Positions 10,501 to 19,239 of a DNA stretch of 35,807 nucleotides are shown piece by piece (the first letter of the stretch is position 1; every line of letters starts with the position of its first letter). The stretch is taken from the NCBI GenBank assembly GCA_016931625.1, contig JAFGEK010000165.1:1-35807 (forward strand), given 5' to 3'. The position numbers and the translations under genes were made by a program. The notes under the pieces were generated by a model. That model had not been told where the DNA came from. It saw only the letters and a list, made by a program, of their open reading frames with translations, and did not search any database. The stretch is from Deltaproteobacteria bacterium (GTDB taxonomy: Bacteria > Myxococcota > XYA12-FULL-58-9 > JAFGEK01).

Positions 10501-13500
10501 AATATCGAAGATGTTGAGCGCGCTTTAAAATTATTCTTACAAGCTATCGATATTAAAGCCAATACAAATAACCTTGCTAAAGCTTTTGCATTAGCGCTTA
10601 AAATGGGGCGTACCAAGATAGCTATAGAAGTTGGTGAATCCTTACTTGAACAACTTGCTCCTACTGCAAAAGAACGCGCCGCGGTTTTACGTGCTTATGT
10701 TGACGCTCTTGATGCCGATGATCGTAGCGATGATACGCTTGCGGCTCGTCAAGAACTTGTTTCGCGTTCTTTAGCTAATGCACATGATAAATTAGTATTA
10801 GGAAGGCTGTACGCTAATGCAGAACCTGAACGCGCTGCTCCTTTATTTGATGAAGCGGCAAGTGATGAAAGTTATGCATCTGAACCAATGCTTCTATTTG
10901 AAGCAGCTTGCTTATGGCAACGCATTGAACAAAAAGAGCATGCTATCCTAAGACTAAAAGAAGCTCTTGAAAATGGCGCTGATGAACTATCAGTACATTT
11001 AATGGCTATCGAAATTCTCGATGGTTCGCTACGTCTGCGTTCACTTGAAAAAGTAATTGCAGCAGATGCCGATGCTACCTGGCCAACAAGTGAGCGCGCC
11101 AAAGCACGAGTCGATATTGCCAGTGATATGCTAGCTAATGGTGACGCCAAGACTGCTTTAGCGCATTTAGAAGCTGCAGCGAAATTTGAACATACTGCGA
11201 CATGGGCACAAATGACTGAGCGTGCGTTGGCATCGTTAAATATGAGTTATGAGCTCGCGCTATTGTGGCTTAACGAGATTGAAGCTAAACGATCACCTTG
11301 GTCGTCTAGTGATAGCTTAGTAAGACTGCAGCGTGCGGCTTTGATTTTCCGCAAACAAAAAGAAGTTGAACTCGAATTACGTACTCTTGATACTGCACTC
11401 ACTTTAGATCCTAAGGCTGAAGAACCACTCACTCGTATAGCAGAATTAGCGGTTGCTATTGGTGATCAGCAACGTTATATTTCGTTGCAAAAAGAAAGAC
11501 TTGAACACGCTAGTGACATCGATCTTCGTCTCAAGCTGGTTAGTGATGCGGTCAAGCAACTCTTATCACATTTTAAAGATCCCGAAGCCGCTGTAGATCT
11601 TGCATTACCTGAATTTGAAACCAATCCAACGATAGCTCTCATTGAAATTCTTGAACAAGCTTTAATCGCAGCCAATCGTGAAGACGAAATTCATTCGCTA
11701 CTCAAACGTGGTGCGCTAAATGCAGCAACCTCAGAAAGTGCAGCGCTATGGTCTCGTGCTGCTGAAATAGCGATTGCTGCTGCTAATGAAGACGAAGCGT
11801 TTGAATGTTATCGACAGGCACTTGCAATACAACCTGCATTATTACATGCACATGATTTCTGCTTAGCTTACGCCAAGCAGAAAGAAAAATGGGATGATGC
11901 GCTTACCTTACTTGAACAAGCAGCCACTTTAGAATCGCCTAGACGTGCGTTGCTGCTTGCTGATGCGGCAAAAATTGTTTTTGAACATATACATGATAGT
12001 GACCGCGAGCTTGTCTTGCTACGTAAATCGTATGCTGCTGATGCTAGCAATGAAGAGGTTACTGCTCGTCTTGCAGCCTTGTGTATTGAAAAGAAAGATC
12101 TCGTTGCTGCCAACAAAGTAATTCGTGAAGGGGTACTTTCAGAAAAACAAGCATCTACTTTAGTGCCTAGTTTAATAAAAGCATTTCGTGAAGAAAATCA
12201 GAATGATGATGCTGAATCCATTATGCAATGGTTTAGTGAGACTCATTCGGATACTTCTTTGGCGCGCGATTATCGGTTGCAACTTGCGCGCAAGCATGGT
12301 GACGCTGGCATTCTGTTAAATGAAATATCTGCTCGTTTAAGTGACACCTCTGGTCTACAACATGCAGATATTGCCCCTCTACGACTTGAGGCAGCAAGAG
12401 CAGCAATTGATATTGGTGAGCAAAATATTACGAAATCATATTTAGATGAAGTTGTTAATGATTTTGATGGTGAAGTAAATGAGTTATTTGCAGCTTGGCA
12501 AGTAGCCGCGCTTTTGTCAACTACGCAAAGCGAAGAAAAAATCGCTCAAAAAGCAGTAACGGTACGTGAAGAAATTTTTGCCAAAGCCGCAAGCGCCAAC
12601 GGGGTTGAACAAATTCGCTGGCTAGAGCTTTTAGGTCAAGCGCATATGTTAGCCGGTGAAGAAGCCGGAGCATTAGGTGCCTTTGCGCAAGTATTGCTGC
12701 TTACCCCGCAAAAACCGCCACGCTTAACTGTTGCAGCACTTAGCCGTATCTATCAGCAACGAGAAGAATGGCATAGTTTGCTTGATCTTTATGAAAAAAT
12801 TGGCATTGCTGCTGATACTAGTGAAGAACGAGTTAAAGCTCTGGTTACCTCTGCTGAAATTTGGCATAAACATCTTAACAACGATAAAAAAGCAGAGCAG
12901 TATTTGCGCAAAGCCTTAACCGATGATCCCAAAAACGCTGCAGCGCAATTATTATTTGGTATGCTGCTTTGGGCTCGCAAAAAATATACTCAAGCTCTAC
13001 CGTTTTTAAAAGCGCAAGTAGACATACAACAAGGAGCAACAGTGGATCATATTGTTGCTCTAGCTGATTGTATGTATAACGAGGGGGATAAACTTAAAGC
13101 ACGTAATTTAATTGAACATGCCATTGACCGAGAACCAACTAGAGCTGATCTTTATCAACGTCGTGCAGAAATACTTGAGGCAACTGGTGATTTAGGTGGA
13201 GCTGAAGCAGCTTGGCTTCACCATATAGAAGCTCTTGGCAGCAAAGAACCTGCCCAACTTGAACCACTCTATCGTCGCTTAGCACGTATCGCCACTAAAC
13301 GTGGAGATCCACACGGCAATATTGAATATCTTGAGCACGCCCGTCGATTAACCCCAGACAATTTAGAATTGATAGGTGAATTACGTAGTGCTTATGAATT
13401 AGCCAATCGTTGGTCTGAAGCAGCAGAGTTACGTTTACGTGAAGCTTCTCTTGCAACTGATCCAACAACTCAAGCTGGGCATTTCCGCGTATTGGCACAG

Positions 13501-15099
13501 CTTTATCGAGATCGCCTTGATGATAGTATTATGGGCGCAGCAATGCTCGAGAAAGCCAGCGAGCTTACTCCTACTGACCAAGGACTAATAGAAGAGTTGC
13601 TCAACTGCTACCAAGAAACCAACAATTGGTCGCAATTTGTTGTTGTCAGTGAGAAAAGTTCACATCTTGATCCGAGCAAAAGAAAATCTGTACCATTTTT
13701 ATTGCTTCTATCACAAGCCTATGAACAATCAGGTGATATACTAAAAGCTAAAGAAATTGCTGATGAAGCTGTAAATTTAGGACCACCAAGCAAAGAACTA
13801 AAAGCAAGACAACGTGATTTAGCCCAGGCAACTGGTGACTATAAGGGATATGCCGCAAGTGAAGAGATCGAACTTGCAACGGAGTTGCCAGATGATGAAA
13901 AATTAAAACGCCTATTAGCCTTAGCTGATATTTATGTAACTCATCTTAATGAAAATGATAAAGCGGTAGCTGCATTAGAAAAAGCTCGTGAACTCAATAC
14001 TGATGATAAACAATTAACGCGACGTCTGGCCGATATCTACGCTCTAGACGCATCAACCTATAGCAAAGCAGCAAACCTTTATCGTCACTTACTTGCTGAC
14101 GCACCTCTTGATATTGAATTGTTGCGTATCCTTGCCCGACTTTCTGGTCAATTAGGCGATACTGATCGTGCTTATGGCTATTACGCTGCTTTATTAAGCC
14201 TCGCTTCTTCAGATGAAGAGGCACAACGTTTTGTAAATGCTTGTCGTAGCGCTAGACCGATTGGACCACAACGGCCATTAACTGATGCCGATCGTTCGCA
14301 AGGCTTATTACATCCAGGACAAGCAAGTTCTATTGAAGAAGTTTTTACACCACTTGCTCGTTTTGCTGAGTTAACTCAAGCAGGAAATCTTGAGCGTCGC
14401 GGTATCACCAGCCGTGACTTATTGGGTCCTACTGATCCACGAAGACAATATTTACTTAAAATTCTTGAGCCACTTGGTTTGCCTCAAGCTGAAATATACA
14501 TTTGGCGTAGTGGTGCACAAGCATGTGAGATTGAATTGGTTAATCCACCGGCAATCCTTATCGGTTCTATACTAGCAAGTGATACTCCAGAGAGACAGCG
14601 AGCTTTTCTCGTTGCACGAATGGCAGAATTATATCGCAGTGGTCATATTCTTTGCGAAAAATTAGGTAAAGATGACCTTAGTGGACTTTTAGCGTCCCTG
14701 TGTATTGCTGTCGATCCGCAATCATCGCCAAGTGGTGCCAATCGACATACTCCAGTATGGTCGGCTACCGCTGGAGCCCCGATGACACAACAGATAAGAA
14801 ATGTTATGGGTCCGAGAATCGCAAGTTATCTTAAATCTAGTCAACAACTGGATATCAATGAATGGCGACACGGATGTCTTGCCACCGCCAGTAGGACTGC
14901 AATGTTAGTTGGCTGCGATATTGAAGAAGCAGTAACCGCCATTTTAAGGTTACATGGATTTGATGATATGGATGATGATCAACGTATAGCCCTGCTGCGT
15001 GAGGCTCCTGAAGAACTAGATTTGATGCGTTTTGCTATAAGTGAACAATATTTTAAATTGCGTCAGTCATTAGGATTGGCACTCAGACGGTCTAAGTAA
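4576..15099 (+). CDS. Giant TPR scaffold, candidate gliding protein GltI/AgmK
   Basis: This 3507-residue protein has no signal peptide or membrane segment, so it is probably cytoplasmic. Residues 1-240 form a mixed alpha/beta domain I cannot name. About 260-3220 is an almost unbroken TPR superhelix with dozens of degenerate 34-residue repeats (recurring A..L.L/W, A..A.ERA and LDP.N..A patterns). Residues ~3227-3507 form a distinct C-terminal domain without TPRs. In Myxococcus, GltI (AgmK) is a TPR protein of similar enormous size that acts as a cytoplasmic scaffold of the gliding complex and belongs to the gltD-J cluster. Here the gene lies about 6 kb from the glt genes. The start is GTG after GGAGAGG. 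A generic giant TPR protein of another system remains possible. Confidence 0.6.
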   Translation: MLTPDSLNKELLNSAGRVHEINGQETPLSFALNFISGRGLLTLRDRQLNSILIKLLELEIPNIAFPFDVTGGSERFKTRRCKLMHLVFSLGLEGLSAALSQNSILANGFVELHPHLRDGCVELSGRFKIGEAEADFTIRASIILRSPEELGVVFYDTRVYGVLPVPAALLPVYLGRALNLSYIDISRAGVWIIRPVEHFIRNTLPQSGWKIPDTRSAHLVAADVARGRITIAAGPEPDPTQKQINEREPPAEAVIASEGIIALTTAERALARGDIPEALQLFRDAFDEGRGGRWARLRLLQIGAADPTLAQDTRQLAEEALSENPKDIQALLALAALALRDKTWGEAANRFGALADIAHERKERTDIVTAELAAAAAATPVDPTSALAAYERAAARARDSIVAHRALFSLRLTLGDWSGAVQAGERLLRLLKQPEAQAVVHRELGKLQRLHLHDFKQARSHFERALRLCPEDPDALEGLAETYAARGEPGRAASYLARLAEQAEGTGDISRIIALNLRLGNIWERWLADPEAAAARYYRVLDADPKNRQARLRLAYLAENKGELIRARVLYEDILASEEGNTESEAIPDIVATYTRLARVTFASSGPSAEAVACLERAVEIEPANHLAREELAKLLRLRGEWGRLIHHLADSAAVATSPEEARQARLDAARLEIRERHNPAAAEPHLTELLKAHPDDDEALELLVPLLENNGDIDKLVHCYYSAAQATLEPERKAQWLLRIGEVRQEEARAQQYFSAALDANPYLLTAATALVAHAHKHGTPEQKATAFLRLAVASVDNSAKARALFETSTILWRDLGRPRDAEAILHEATLLASEDVEVWIALATIQEENGQLTAAREALENALPSLVANNDGRALVHTRLAEIYRRTGDAEGQAAHLLSAMANGADTTILRPRLIQVLSSLGRQEQLADLLESWAVNASGDEADSLRIEAAGIRESNGQIQRALDLYRTVLVEKRDAALTAAKHLEQLAVAQNDAATVAQALAYQLELAFDEEAKTLLTRLLKAEIAAGNNARAESCALRLLELDPRSALAHQQLAEHYEINCDFGSALKHWLALIYETSREENDRTSRRQAYSRAAALALDIGPEHVTRLRDSYDRELPEAPPTAITRSLSEIFTQKAAWEQLLALRRYQIETFGSNAKSQWRRDAGDILHRRLNRSEEAISYYQDVIAHQPDDTPARECLIEILDTLKRDSDLASLLFAMSQLISDGKVALEYGLRSANIYATKLADDASALQVLRLISARADIDPDNFELQKALRQHGLLEELSQLLERSIGANPDPEDNRFNDLITLLSGPLNDASRAIAWCERMIEAFPVSDIPRQNYVNLVSRNPELGDPNLALSNWAKARAGKPRANVLFELAKRLFAVGETANGITTLEEAANADPTSEQVLTQLVDRATAAGDFLDSIKWLEKLAIATDPGQQQDALWRRIVQIACDYTDDTLAAANALENLTSRTESETRLMVDLLTEHNILDGLTSLTHMVADLPSDLVLKAGASLANGERLEPAKLFLEQAMARGHFIAAWDVAEKSWRKADQLEALGHWRLQAARRTPGAEATVLKLFGYADLIESGLPKNETLSPALFESLARDIDTTNSYSAWALFRAARGLEHDGWIDIAVNSLSKLLTEDDPRLLAIIHTHIDRELAAKHFDVAAKLADRLLMLGDQEADEWMEKVLTRAGRRDDLLRYLLVRAESVREKTAPLWVRIAGLYADAKQWTLAIGALERVPQNERSARWGALLCQIGVAIDDPEREAQGATVCAELTANNSERANWLRRAGRLWWWRLNDEERGHQMLQSANKLVPWTIEMVRAEVNNALQAGHRPLALRLLAEALVIIEGADAGRLSVLQARIAGESGDNAQAANSLTNAFKLAGDDVKLLASIAESAQNIGLAEITLEAYRRASALSDDFEIAFLQSLENCGEWNEAAERYEKTATDKDPNEAARRLTRAAEICVANIEDVERALKLFLQAIDIKANTNNLAKAFALALKMGRTKIAIEVGESLLEQLAPTAKERAAVLRAYVDALDADDRSDDTLAARQELVSRSLANAHDKLVLGRLYANAEPERAAPLFDEAASDESYASEPMLLFEAACLWQRIEQKEHAILRLKEALENGADELSVHLMAIEILDGSLRLRSLEKVIAADADATWPTSERAKARVDIASDMLANGDAKTALAHLEAAAKFEHTATWAQMTERALASLNMSYELALLWLNEIEAKRSPWSSSDSLVRLQRAALIFRKQKEVELELRTLDTALTLDPKAEEPLTRIAELAVAIGDQQRYISLQKERLEHASDIDLRLKLVSDAVKQLLSHFKDPEAAVDLALPEFETNPTIALIEILEQALIAANREDEIHSLLKRGALNAATSESAALWSRAAEIAIAAANEDEAFECYRQALAIQPALLHAHDFCLAYAKQKEKWDDALTLLEQAATLESPRRALLLADAAKIVFEHIHDSDRELVLLRKSYAADASNEEVTARLAALCIEKKDLVAANKVIREGVLSEKQASTLVPSLIKAFREENQNDDAESIMQWFSETHSDTSLARDYRLQLARKHGDAGILLNEISARLSDTSGLQHADIAPLRLEAARAAIDIGEQNITKSYLDEVVNDFDGEVNELFAAWQVAALLSTTQSEEKIAQKAVTVREEIFAKAASANGVEQIRWLELLGQAHMLAGEEAGALGAFAQVLLLTPQKPPRLTVAALSRIYQQREEWHSLLDLYEKIGIAADTSEERVKALVTSAEIWHKHLNNDKKAEQYLRKALTDDPKNAAAQLLFGMLLWARKKYTQALPFLKAQVDIQQGATVDHIVALADCMYNEGDKLKARNLIEHAIDREPTRADLYQRRAEILEATGDLGGAEAAWLHHIEALGSKEPAQLEPLYRRLARIATKRGDPHGNIEYLEHARRLTPDNLELIGELRSAYELANRWSEAAELRLREASLATDPTTQAGHFRVLAQLYRDRLDDSIMGAAMLEKASELTPTDQGLIEELLNCYQETNNWSQFVVVSEKSSHLDPSKRKSVPFLLLLSQAYEQSGDILKAKEIADEAVNLGPPSKELKARQRDLAQATGDYKGYAASEEIELATELPDDEKLKRLLALADIYVTHLNENDKAVAALEKARELNTDDKQLTRRLADIYALDASTYSKAANLYRHLLADAPLDIELLRILARLSGQLGDTDRAYGYYAALLSLASSDEEAQRFVNACRSARPIGPQRPLTDADRSQGLLHPGQASSIEEVFTPLARFAELTQAGNLERRGITSRDLLGPTDPRRQYLLKILEPLGLPQAEIYIWRSGAQACEIELVNPPAILIGSILASDTPERQRAFLVARMAELYRSGHILCEKLGKDDLSGLLASLCIAVDPQSSPSGANRHTPVWSATAGAPMTQQIRNVMGPRIASYLKSSQQLDINEWRHGCLATASRTAMLVGCDIEEAVTAILRLHGFDDMDDDQRIALLREAPEELDLMRFAISEQYFKLRQSLGLALRRSK

Positions 15100-15108
15100 C
15101 GGTGTTAC

Positions 15109-16950
15109 ATGCGTATCTTTCTAAAGGATTTACAGACCGGAAAAGATTTTATTGTTACTGAACCAGGGGCGATTATTGGCCGCGATGTTGGTCATTGCTC
15201 GATAGCAATTGCAGAAAAAAGTATTTCGAATATTCATGCAAAAGTATCAGCCATGAACGGTCGCTGGTTGATTGAAGATCAAGGCTCTTCCAACGGTACC
15301 TTTATGGCTGGAAAACGCCTTTCGCAAGCTTGTGAGTTACGCGAAAATGATGAATTTGCTCTATTTCGCTACCGTTTTAAAGTAATGAAAATAGAAAATG
15401 AGACTGGTGAGGTTACCAAATTTGATACTGGTGCTGCCACTCAAATGTTGGCTATTGCAAGCAATACTCCTTTTGCAGTACCTGAATCGCAAAACAATGG
15501 TGCACTAGCTTCTTCTCGTTCTCTACCAAATCCTACAAAGTATAATGCCAACATAAATGATGTCGATTTAAATCATCGTTCTGGTGATAATCATCGGGTT
15601 AGCAATGGCACTTTTATTGAAAATATTAAACAAGGATTCGCATACTATCTTGTTGCTATAGTGCGTCTTGTTCGTCGACCTATAGTTACTACTAATGCAA
15701 TTACAACGGCACCGCCTTTGCCAGCGATGCTGCCGATAGAACTTGCCGCTTTTGCCGCGCCAGCATTTTTTTTAGGCAGCTTAGCTACAGCGGTTGCTAC
15801 TATACTAGTTAGTGTTATTAGTCATGGCGCCGTTGTTAGTAGTATAACTTCATCATTAATCTCGATCGCTATTAGTTCGGTTGTTGGTATAGTAGGTGGC
15901 TATCTTCTACATCCAATCTTGCGCTGGTTTGTGCGAATACTCAAAGGTAATTCAGATGAGTTAACTCGTACTAATTATGGTGTTGCGGTTTTTACTGCTA
16001 CTGCATTAACTACTATTCTTGGTGCATGCGGTATACTCATTAGTTTGATTCCATTGCCATTCATAAATGTAGTGCCGATAATTTTATCTCTATTGGGGTC
16101 CTTATTAATTCTATATATTGCCTATGTATGGTTTAAATTTTTTGGGGTAATACGGGTAATCCCCATAGTCTTTCTAATTTTAATGGGGTTATCAGTGGTC
16201 TCAAGCGCTAGAACTATATTCTATGTAATTAAAGGAAATGCCTCGACAAATATTGCTGCAACAACAGAGCAAACCTTGTCATCAGGCACAACAAATGTGG
16301 TTACTGTTTCAAATGATGAATTATCTAATAACGCAAATAATGATGAGGGTCGTTTAAGTCGAGCATTCAATAGCATCAAGATAAAAGTACATGGCCTTTT
16401 TGGTTCTAATAGCAATAAAGAAACAAATATAAATACTGAGAAGTTAATCCCGGTTAAAGTCTTAAGTGATTCTACGCCTAACTCAAATAATAGTACTAAT
16501 TCTGTTAATGTTAGTGGTACTTCCGCATTTGTTACTAAATCAACTTTGCCTAATAACATCGATAAAAAAAGATATGATAATGCGATGACTATTAACCCCG
16601 ATTCAAATGTTATAGAGCAAAGCACAAATTATACAGAGTATAAACGGAAACTTAACGCCATCGAAGGCGCCTTGGCTGCCGACCCAACTCTACTTATTCG
16701 TGCCATAGGGGTGAGACCGCTATACAAAAAGCTACATCAACAAATTAAACGTATAGAAGGTAAACGCCCCCAAAAAACCAAAAAGAAAAATAGCGACGAA
16801 GATTTATATCAAGAGCGACTACGACAGGCACAACTATATGAAGCAACGTACAAAATAGTTAATGAATTATATATTAAAGCAGTCGCAAACCCGGTTTTCA
16901 ATGTGCGTAACAAAAACATCAGAAAAAAACCTAAGGGTTCAAAGCATTAG
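15109..16950 (+). CDS. FHA-domain protein with polytopic Yip1-like membrane region
   Basis: 613 residues, starting nine bases after the giant TPR gene, so very likely co-transcribed. An N-terminal FHA domain (~1-100) has the phospho-Thr pocket signature: GR, then SNIHA and SSNGTF. A linker leads to a hydrophobic block (~200-375) with about five transmembrane helices and a basic cytoplasmic-type stretch (HPILRWFVRILKG), reminiscent of the Yip1 family. A long Ser/Asn/Thr-rich segment (~385-500) follows, and the C-terminus is basic and predicted helical, ending in Lys-rich sequence. FHA domains bind phospho-threonine proteins, so the protein may recruit a kinase substrate, perhaps the TPR scaffold, to the membrane; that is inference. 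It is not GltJ, which has a zinc finger and a TonB-like tail. Confidence 0.8.
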   Translation: MRIFLKDLQTGKDFIVTEPGAIIGRDVGHCSIAIAEKSISNIHAKVSAMNGRWLIEDQGSSNGTFMAGKRLSQACELRENDEFALFRYRFKVMKIENETGEVTKFDTGAATQMLAIASNTPFAVPESQNNGALASSRSLPNPTKYNANINDVDLNHRSGDNHRVSNGTFIENIKQGFAYYLVAIVRLVRRPIVTTNAITTAPPLPAMLPIELAAFAAPAFFLGSLATAVATILVSVISHGAVVSSITSSLISIAISSVVGIVGGYLLHPILRWFVRILKGNSDELTRTNYGVAVFTATALTTILGACGILISLIPLPFINVVPIILSLLGSLLILYIAYVWFKFFGVIRVIPIVFLILMGLSVVSSARTIFYVIKGNASTNIAATTEQTLSSGTTNVVTVSNDELSNNANNDEGRLSRAFNSIKIKVHGLFGSNSNKETNINTEKLIPVKVLSDSTPNSNNSTNSVNVSGTSAFVTKSTLPNNIDKKRYDNAMTINPDSNVIEQSTNYTEYKRKLNAIEGALAADPTLLIRAIGVRPLYKKLHQQIKRIEGKRPQKTKKKNSDEDLYQERLRQAQLYEATYKIVNELYIKAVANPVFNVRNKNIRKKPKGSKH

Positions 16951-16968
16951 GGCGTGAAGACACGCTCT
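16949..16968. terminator. Hairpin between convergent genes
   Basis: AGGGCGTG and CACGCTCT pair over eight positions (one G-T wobble) around an AAGA loop. The hairpin overlaps the stop codons of both converging genes. Neither strand has a U-tract after it, so a classic intrinsic terminator is doubtful; it could stabilise 3' ends of both transcripts. Confidence 0.35.
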
Positions 16969-19186
16969 AGTCGCCGCGCTCTTCATTAATTTGCCATGAA
17001 AGCCGCACAATTTCATCTAAGGCGCGAAAATTTTCACCAGAACAGGGTGCATTTTTAATATACATAATGTAATTATTAATAGCTATTGCCAGTTTGCCGC
17101 TTTTATCTGCACTTAAAGCAGCAAGCCGAGAGCGTTCAGCCTCAATCAATTTATAAGGATGTTCTTTGGCTGCAATAAAATAAGGCAGTGCTTGTTCATA
17201 GGCGTTTACTATTACTAGTTGTCGTCCAATTAAATATGGCAGAGTTTTATCATTAGGCATTTCATGATGCATTTTCATTAAACCCGCCATTGCCGCAGCA
17301 GCCGGTAATTTCTGTGATAAAAAAAGTCTCATAAAATCGTTGTCAACTTTCGGTAGTTTTAAAGCCCATAACCTGACCCACTGCAATCTATGGCTGGCTA
17401 TACTTAGCGGCAGTTTTTGCACTTTATTAAATTGTTGTTGTGCACTTTCGTATTGTTTGCCTCGCCATGAATTATTACCCAAAGCTTCGAGTAAGCGACT
17501 GCGTTGTATAGTTGTGATCTTTTTATTTTTCAATAATTGCTCGGCTAGCTCGGTGAATTCAATATAATTTTCATTACGCTCAAGAGCCAAAGCTAGGTCA
17601 AAAAGGGTATTGGGATTATGGTTTAGAAGTTTTGCGATTTGGCGATGCAATTCTACAGCTTGACTAGGTTTAGCAGTAGCAGCCAATGATTTTAATTTAG
17701 CAATTTCATGGGCGCAAATACGAGTAAAAACACTTGCAGAACTAAAATGTTCTTGTGCTAAGGCACGTTCATTAACCGTTAGCGGCCATGTATCAATGTA
17801 AAGCTCCCATTGAGTTATTAAAGCATCGAGGTCAATTCCATATGCTTCTTTAAAATCACCATGGGCATAGACATTGCGTAAGCGCGAAGGGCCATATTTA
17901 TGTAGCAGAAAATACACAAATGACCCAGCAACAGTATAAGCGCGATTTGGCGCTGCCGCCCAAAATCCCATCGGACTGAATATTTCGTGCATATCTGGAG
18001 CTAAGCCTAATTCACGCAATGCTTTACTCCAGGTATTTATTGAAAATTCGTTAATAGGTGGGGTAACTGCGACAGCAAGACCCTCAATTAATCCGACATT
18101 TATTAAAAAACCAAAACGACTACTAACTCGTAAAGGGGCAGGTGCAAACGAAGCAGCGACAACATGAGCTAATTCATGAGCTACAACCGGGTGCGGTGTT
18201 TGGGTTCCATGGATATGAATTTCAAAAAGCCAAGGTTTAGCAATCATAGTGTTACGACCGCCCATTAAAATAGCTTTAGTTTGGGCGTTTGGATAAATAT
18301 AACTATGAATAGTAGGTAAAGATTTAAGTCCCAAAATGTTTTTTAGTTGCCAAAGACGAAAAGCGTGGTCATCTGCAATGGCATATCTTTGTTTTGTATC
18401 AAGTTCGCGTGGTAGGTGTATTACTAATCCTGGACGTTCTACAACTTGAGGTAACTGAGTTTTAATATCTTCTCTAGTGACATTAAAACCAAAACGTGGG
18501 CCAAGCGAAGTTTCAAAGCCAATAATTACCACTAATGCAACAGTGATACTAATTAACCATGAAAAGATACCAGCACGGCGTTGCCACAACCACACCAATA
18601 AAATTAAGGCAGCAATACGTAAAAAAGTTCCAGTACGAAATAATAGTAAGCGCGTATCAATGGTTATTACTTCATCGTAGAGACTACCGGCAAAATAGCC
18701 CCAAAGATGATCGAATACTAAAATCGGAGGTTGTGAATAAAGTTTATAAAGACTTAGTGTTAAAGGCAGCAAAAGTATTGTTAATATTGATATTAAACAA
18801 AGTCGCGGATGAGATTTGAATGATGCAGTGACTATAGTACCGAGAATTGATGCATAAATTGCTGAAAGAATTGGTAAAAGAATAAAGAAACCAAGGCCAT
18901 CCAATAAATTGCAGTTTTTAACACGCAGAGCGTTAAAAGTTATAATTGCCAGCGCTGGGAGCAAGTGAATAACTGCGGCAATGGATGCGCGAACTAAAGC
19001 AACTAATCCTAACTTACTGTTTCTATTGGCGCTATAGCCAATAATCACGCTCGTGGGGGCAGCAATTAAGGTGATTACAAAGGCAAATTCATACCCGAGT
19101 AAGTGCAATAATGGTACAAAGCAACAAATTATCGCAGCAACGCTAATAATTAGTGTCGGTATCCAAAACCAACGATACGATCGCAT
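16967..19186 (-). CDS. Membrane gluzincin peptidase (MA-family type) with repeat-rich C-terminus
   Basis: Integral membrane protein of 739 residues from ATG 19186. About seven hydrophobic segments fill the first ~230 residues. A peptidase domain follows with HELAH (about residue 334, the HExxH zinc motif) and, about 35 residues on, GLIEGLAVA, supplying the third zinc ligand Glu as in gluzincins with a Peptidase_MA_2-type fold. The last ~250 residues are helical, TPR-like repeats. The catalytic set looks intact; substrate unknown. A TTG 51 bases upstream (19237) extends the frame by 17 polar residues, but ATG starts just before the first helix. It converges on the FHA gene and diverges from the PilZ gene, so its link to motility is only positional. 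Confidence 0.8.
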   Translation of the reverse strand: MRSYRWFWIPTLIISVAAIICCFVPLLHLLGYEFAFVITLIAAPTSVIIGYSANRNSKLGLVALVRASIAAVIHLLPALAIITFNALRVKNCNLLDGLGFFILLPILSAIYASILGTIVTASFKSHPRLCLISILTILLLPLTLSLYKLYSQPPILVFDHLWGYFAGSLYDEVITIDTRLLLFRTGTFLRIAALILLVWLWQRRAGIFSWLISITVALVVIIGFETSLGPRFGFNVTREDIKTQLPQVVERPGLVIHLPRELDTKQRYAIADDHAFRLWQLKNILGLKSLPTIHSYIYPNAQTKAILMGGRNTMIAKPWLFEIHIHGTQTPHPVVAHELAHVVAASFAPAPLRVSSRFGFLINVGLIEGLAVAVTPPINEFSINTWSKALRELGLAPDMHEIFSPMGFWAAAPNRAYTVAGSFVYFLLHKYGPSRLRNVYAHGDFKEAYGIDLDALITQWELYIDTWPLTVNERALAQEHFSSASVFTRICAHEIAKLKSLAATAKPSQAVELHRQIAKLLNHNPNTLFDLALALERNENYIEFTELAEQLLKNKKITTIQRSRLLEALGNNSWRGKQYESAQQQFNKVQKLPLSIASHRLQWVRLWALKLPKVDNDFMRLFLSQKLPAAAAMAGLMKMHHEMPNDKTLPYLIGRQLVIVNAYEQALPYFIAAKEHPYKLIEAERSRLAALSADKSGKLAIAINNYIMYIKNAPCSGENFRALDEIVRLSWQINEERGD

Positions 19187-19239
19187 ACTTTTCTTATTAT
19201 CACTTCTTTGAGCATGTAGGTAATTTGACGAAGACAATT

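Noticed and set aside
16221-16625. 134-codon - strand frame opposite the FHA gene
   Set aside because: Hydrophobic only because it opposes a Ser/Asn/Thr-rich linker; no start signal, and the + frame is better supported.
15109-16950. FHA membrane protein as GltJ (AgmX)
   Set aside because: It lacks the N-terminal zinc finger, the GYF domain and the TonB-like C-terminal domain, and has several membrane helices rather than one.
19153-19239. Upstream extension of the PilZ protein
   Set aside because: The extra 29 residues overlap the divergent peptidase coding sequence and do not resemble the start of PilZ proteins.
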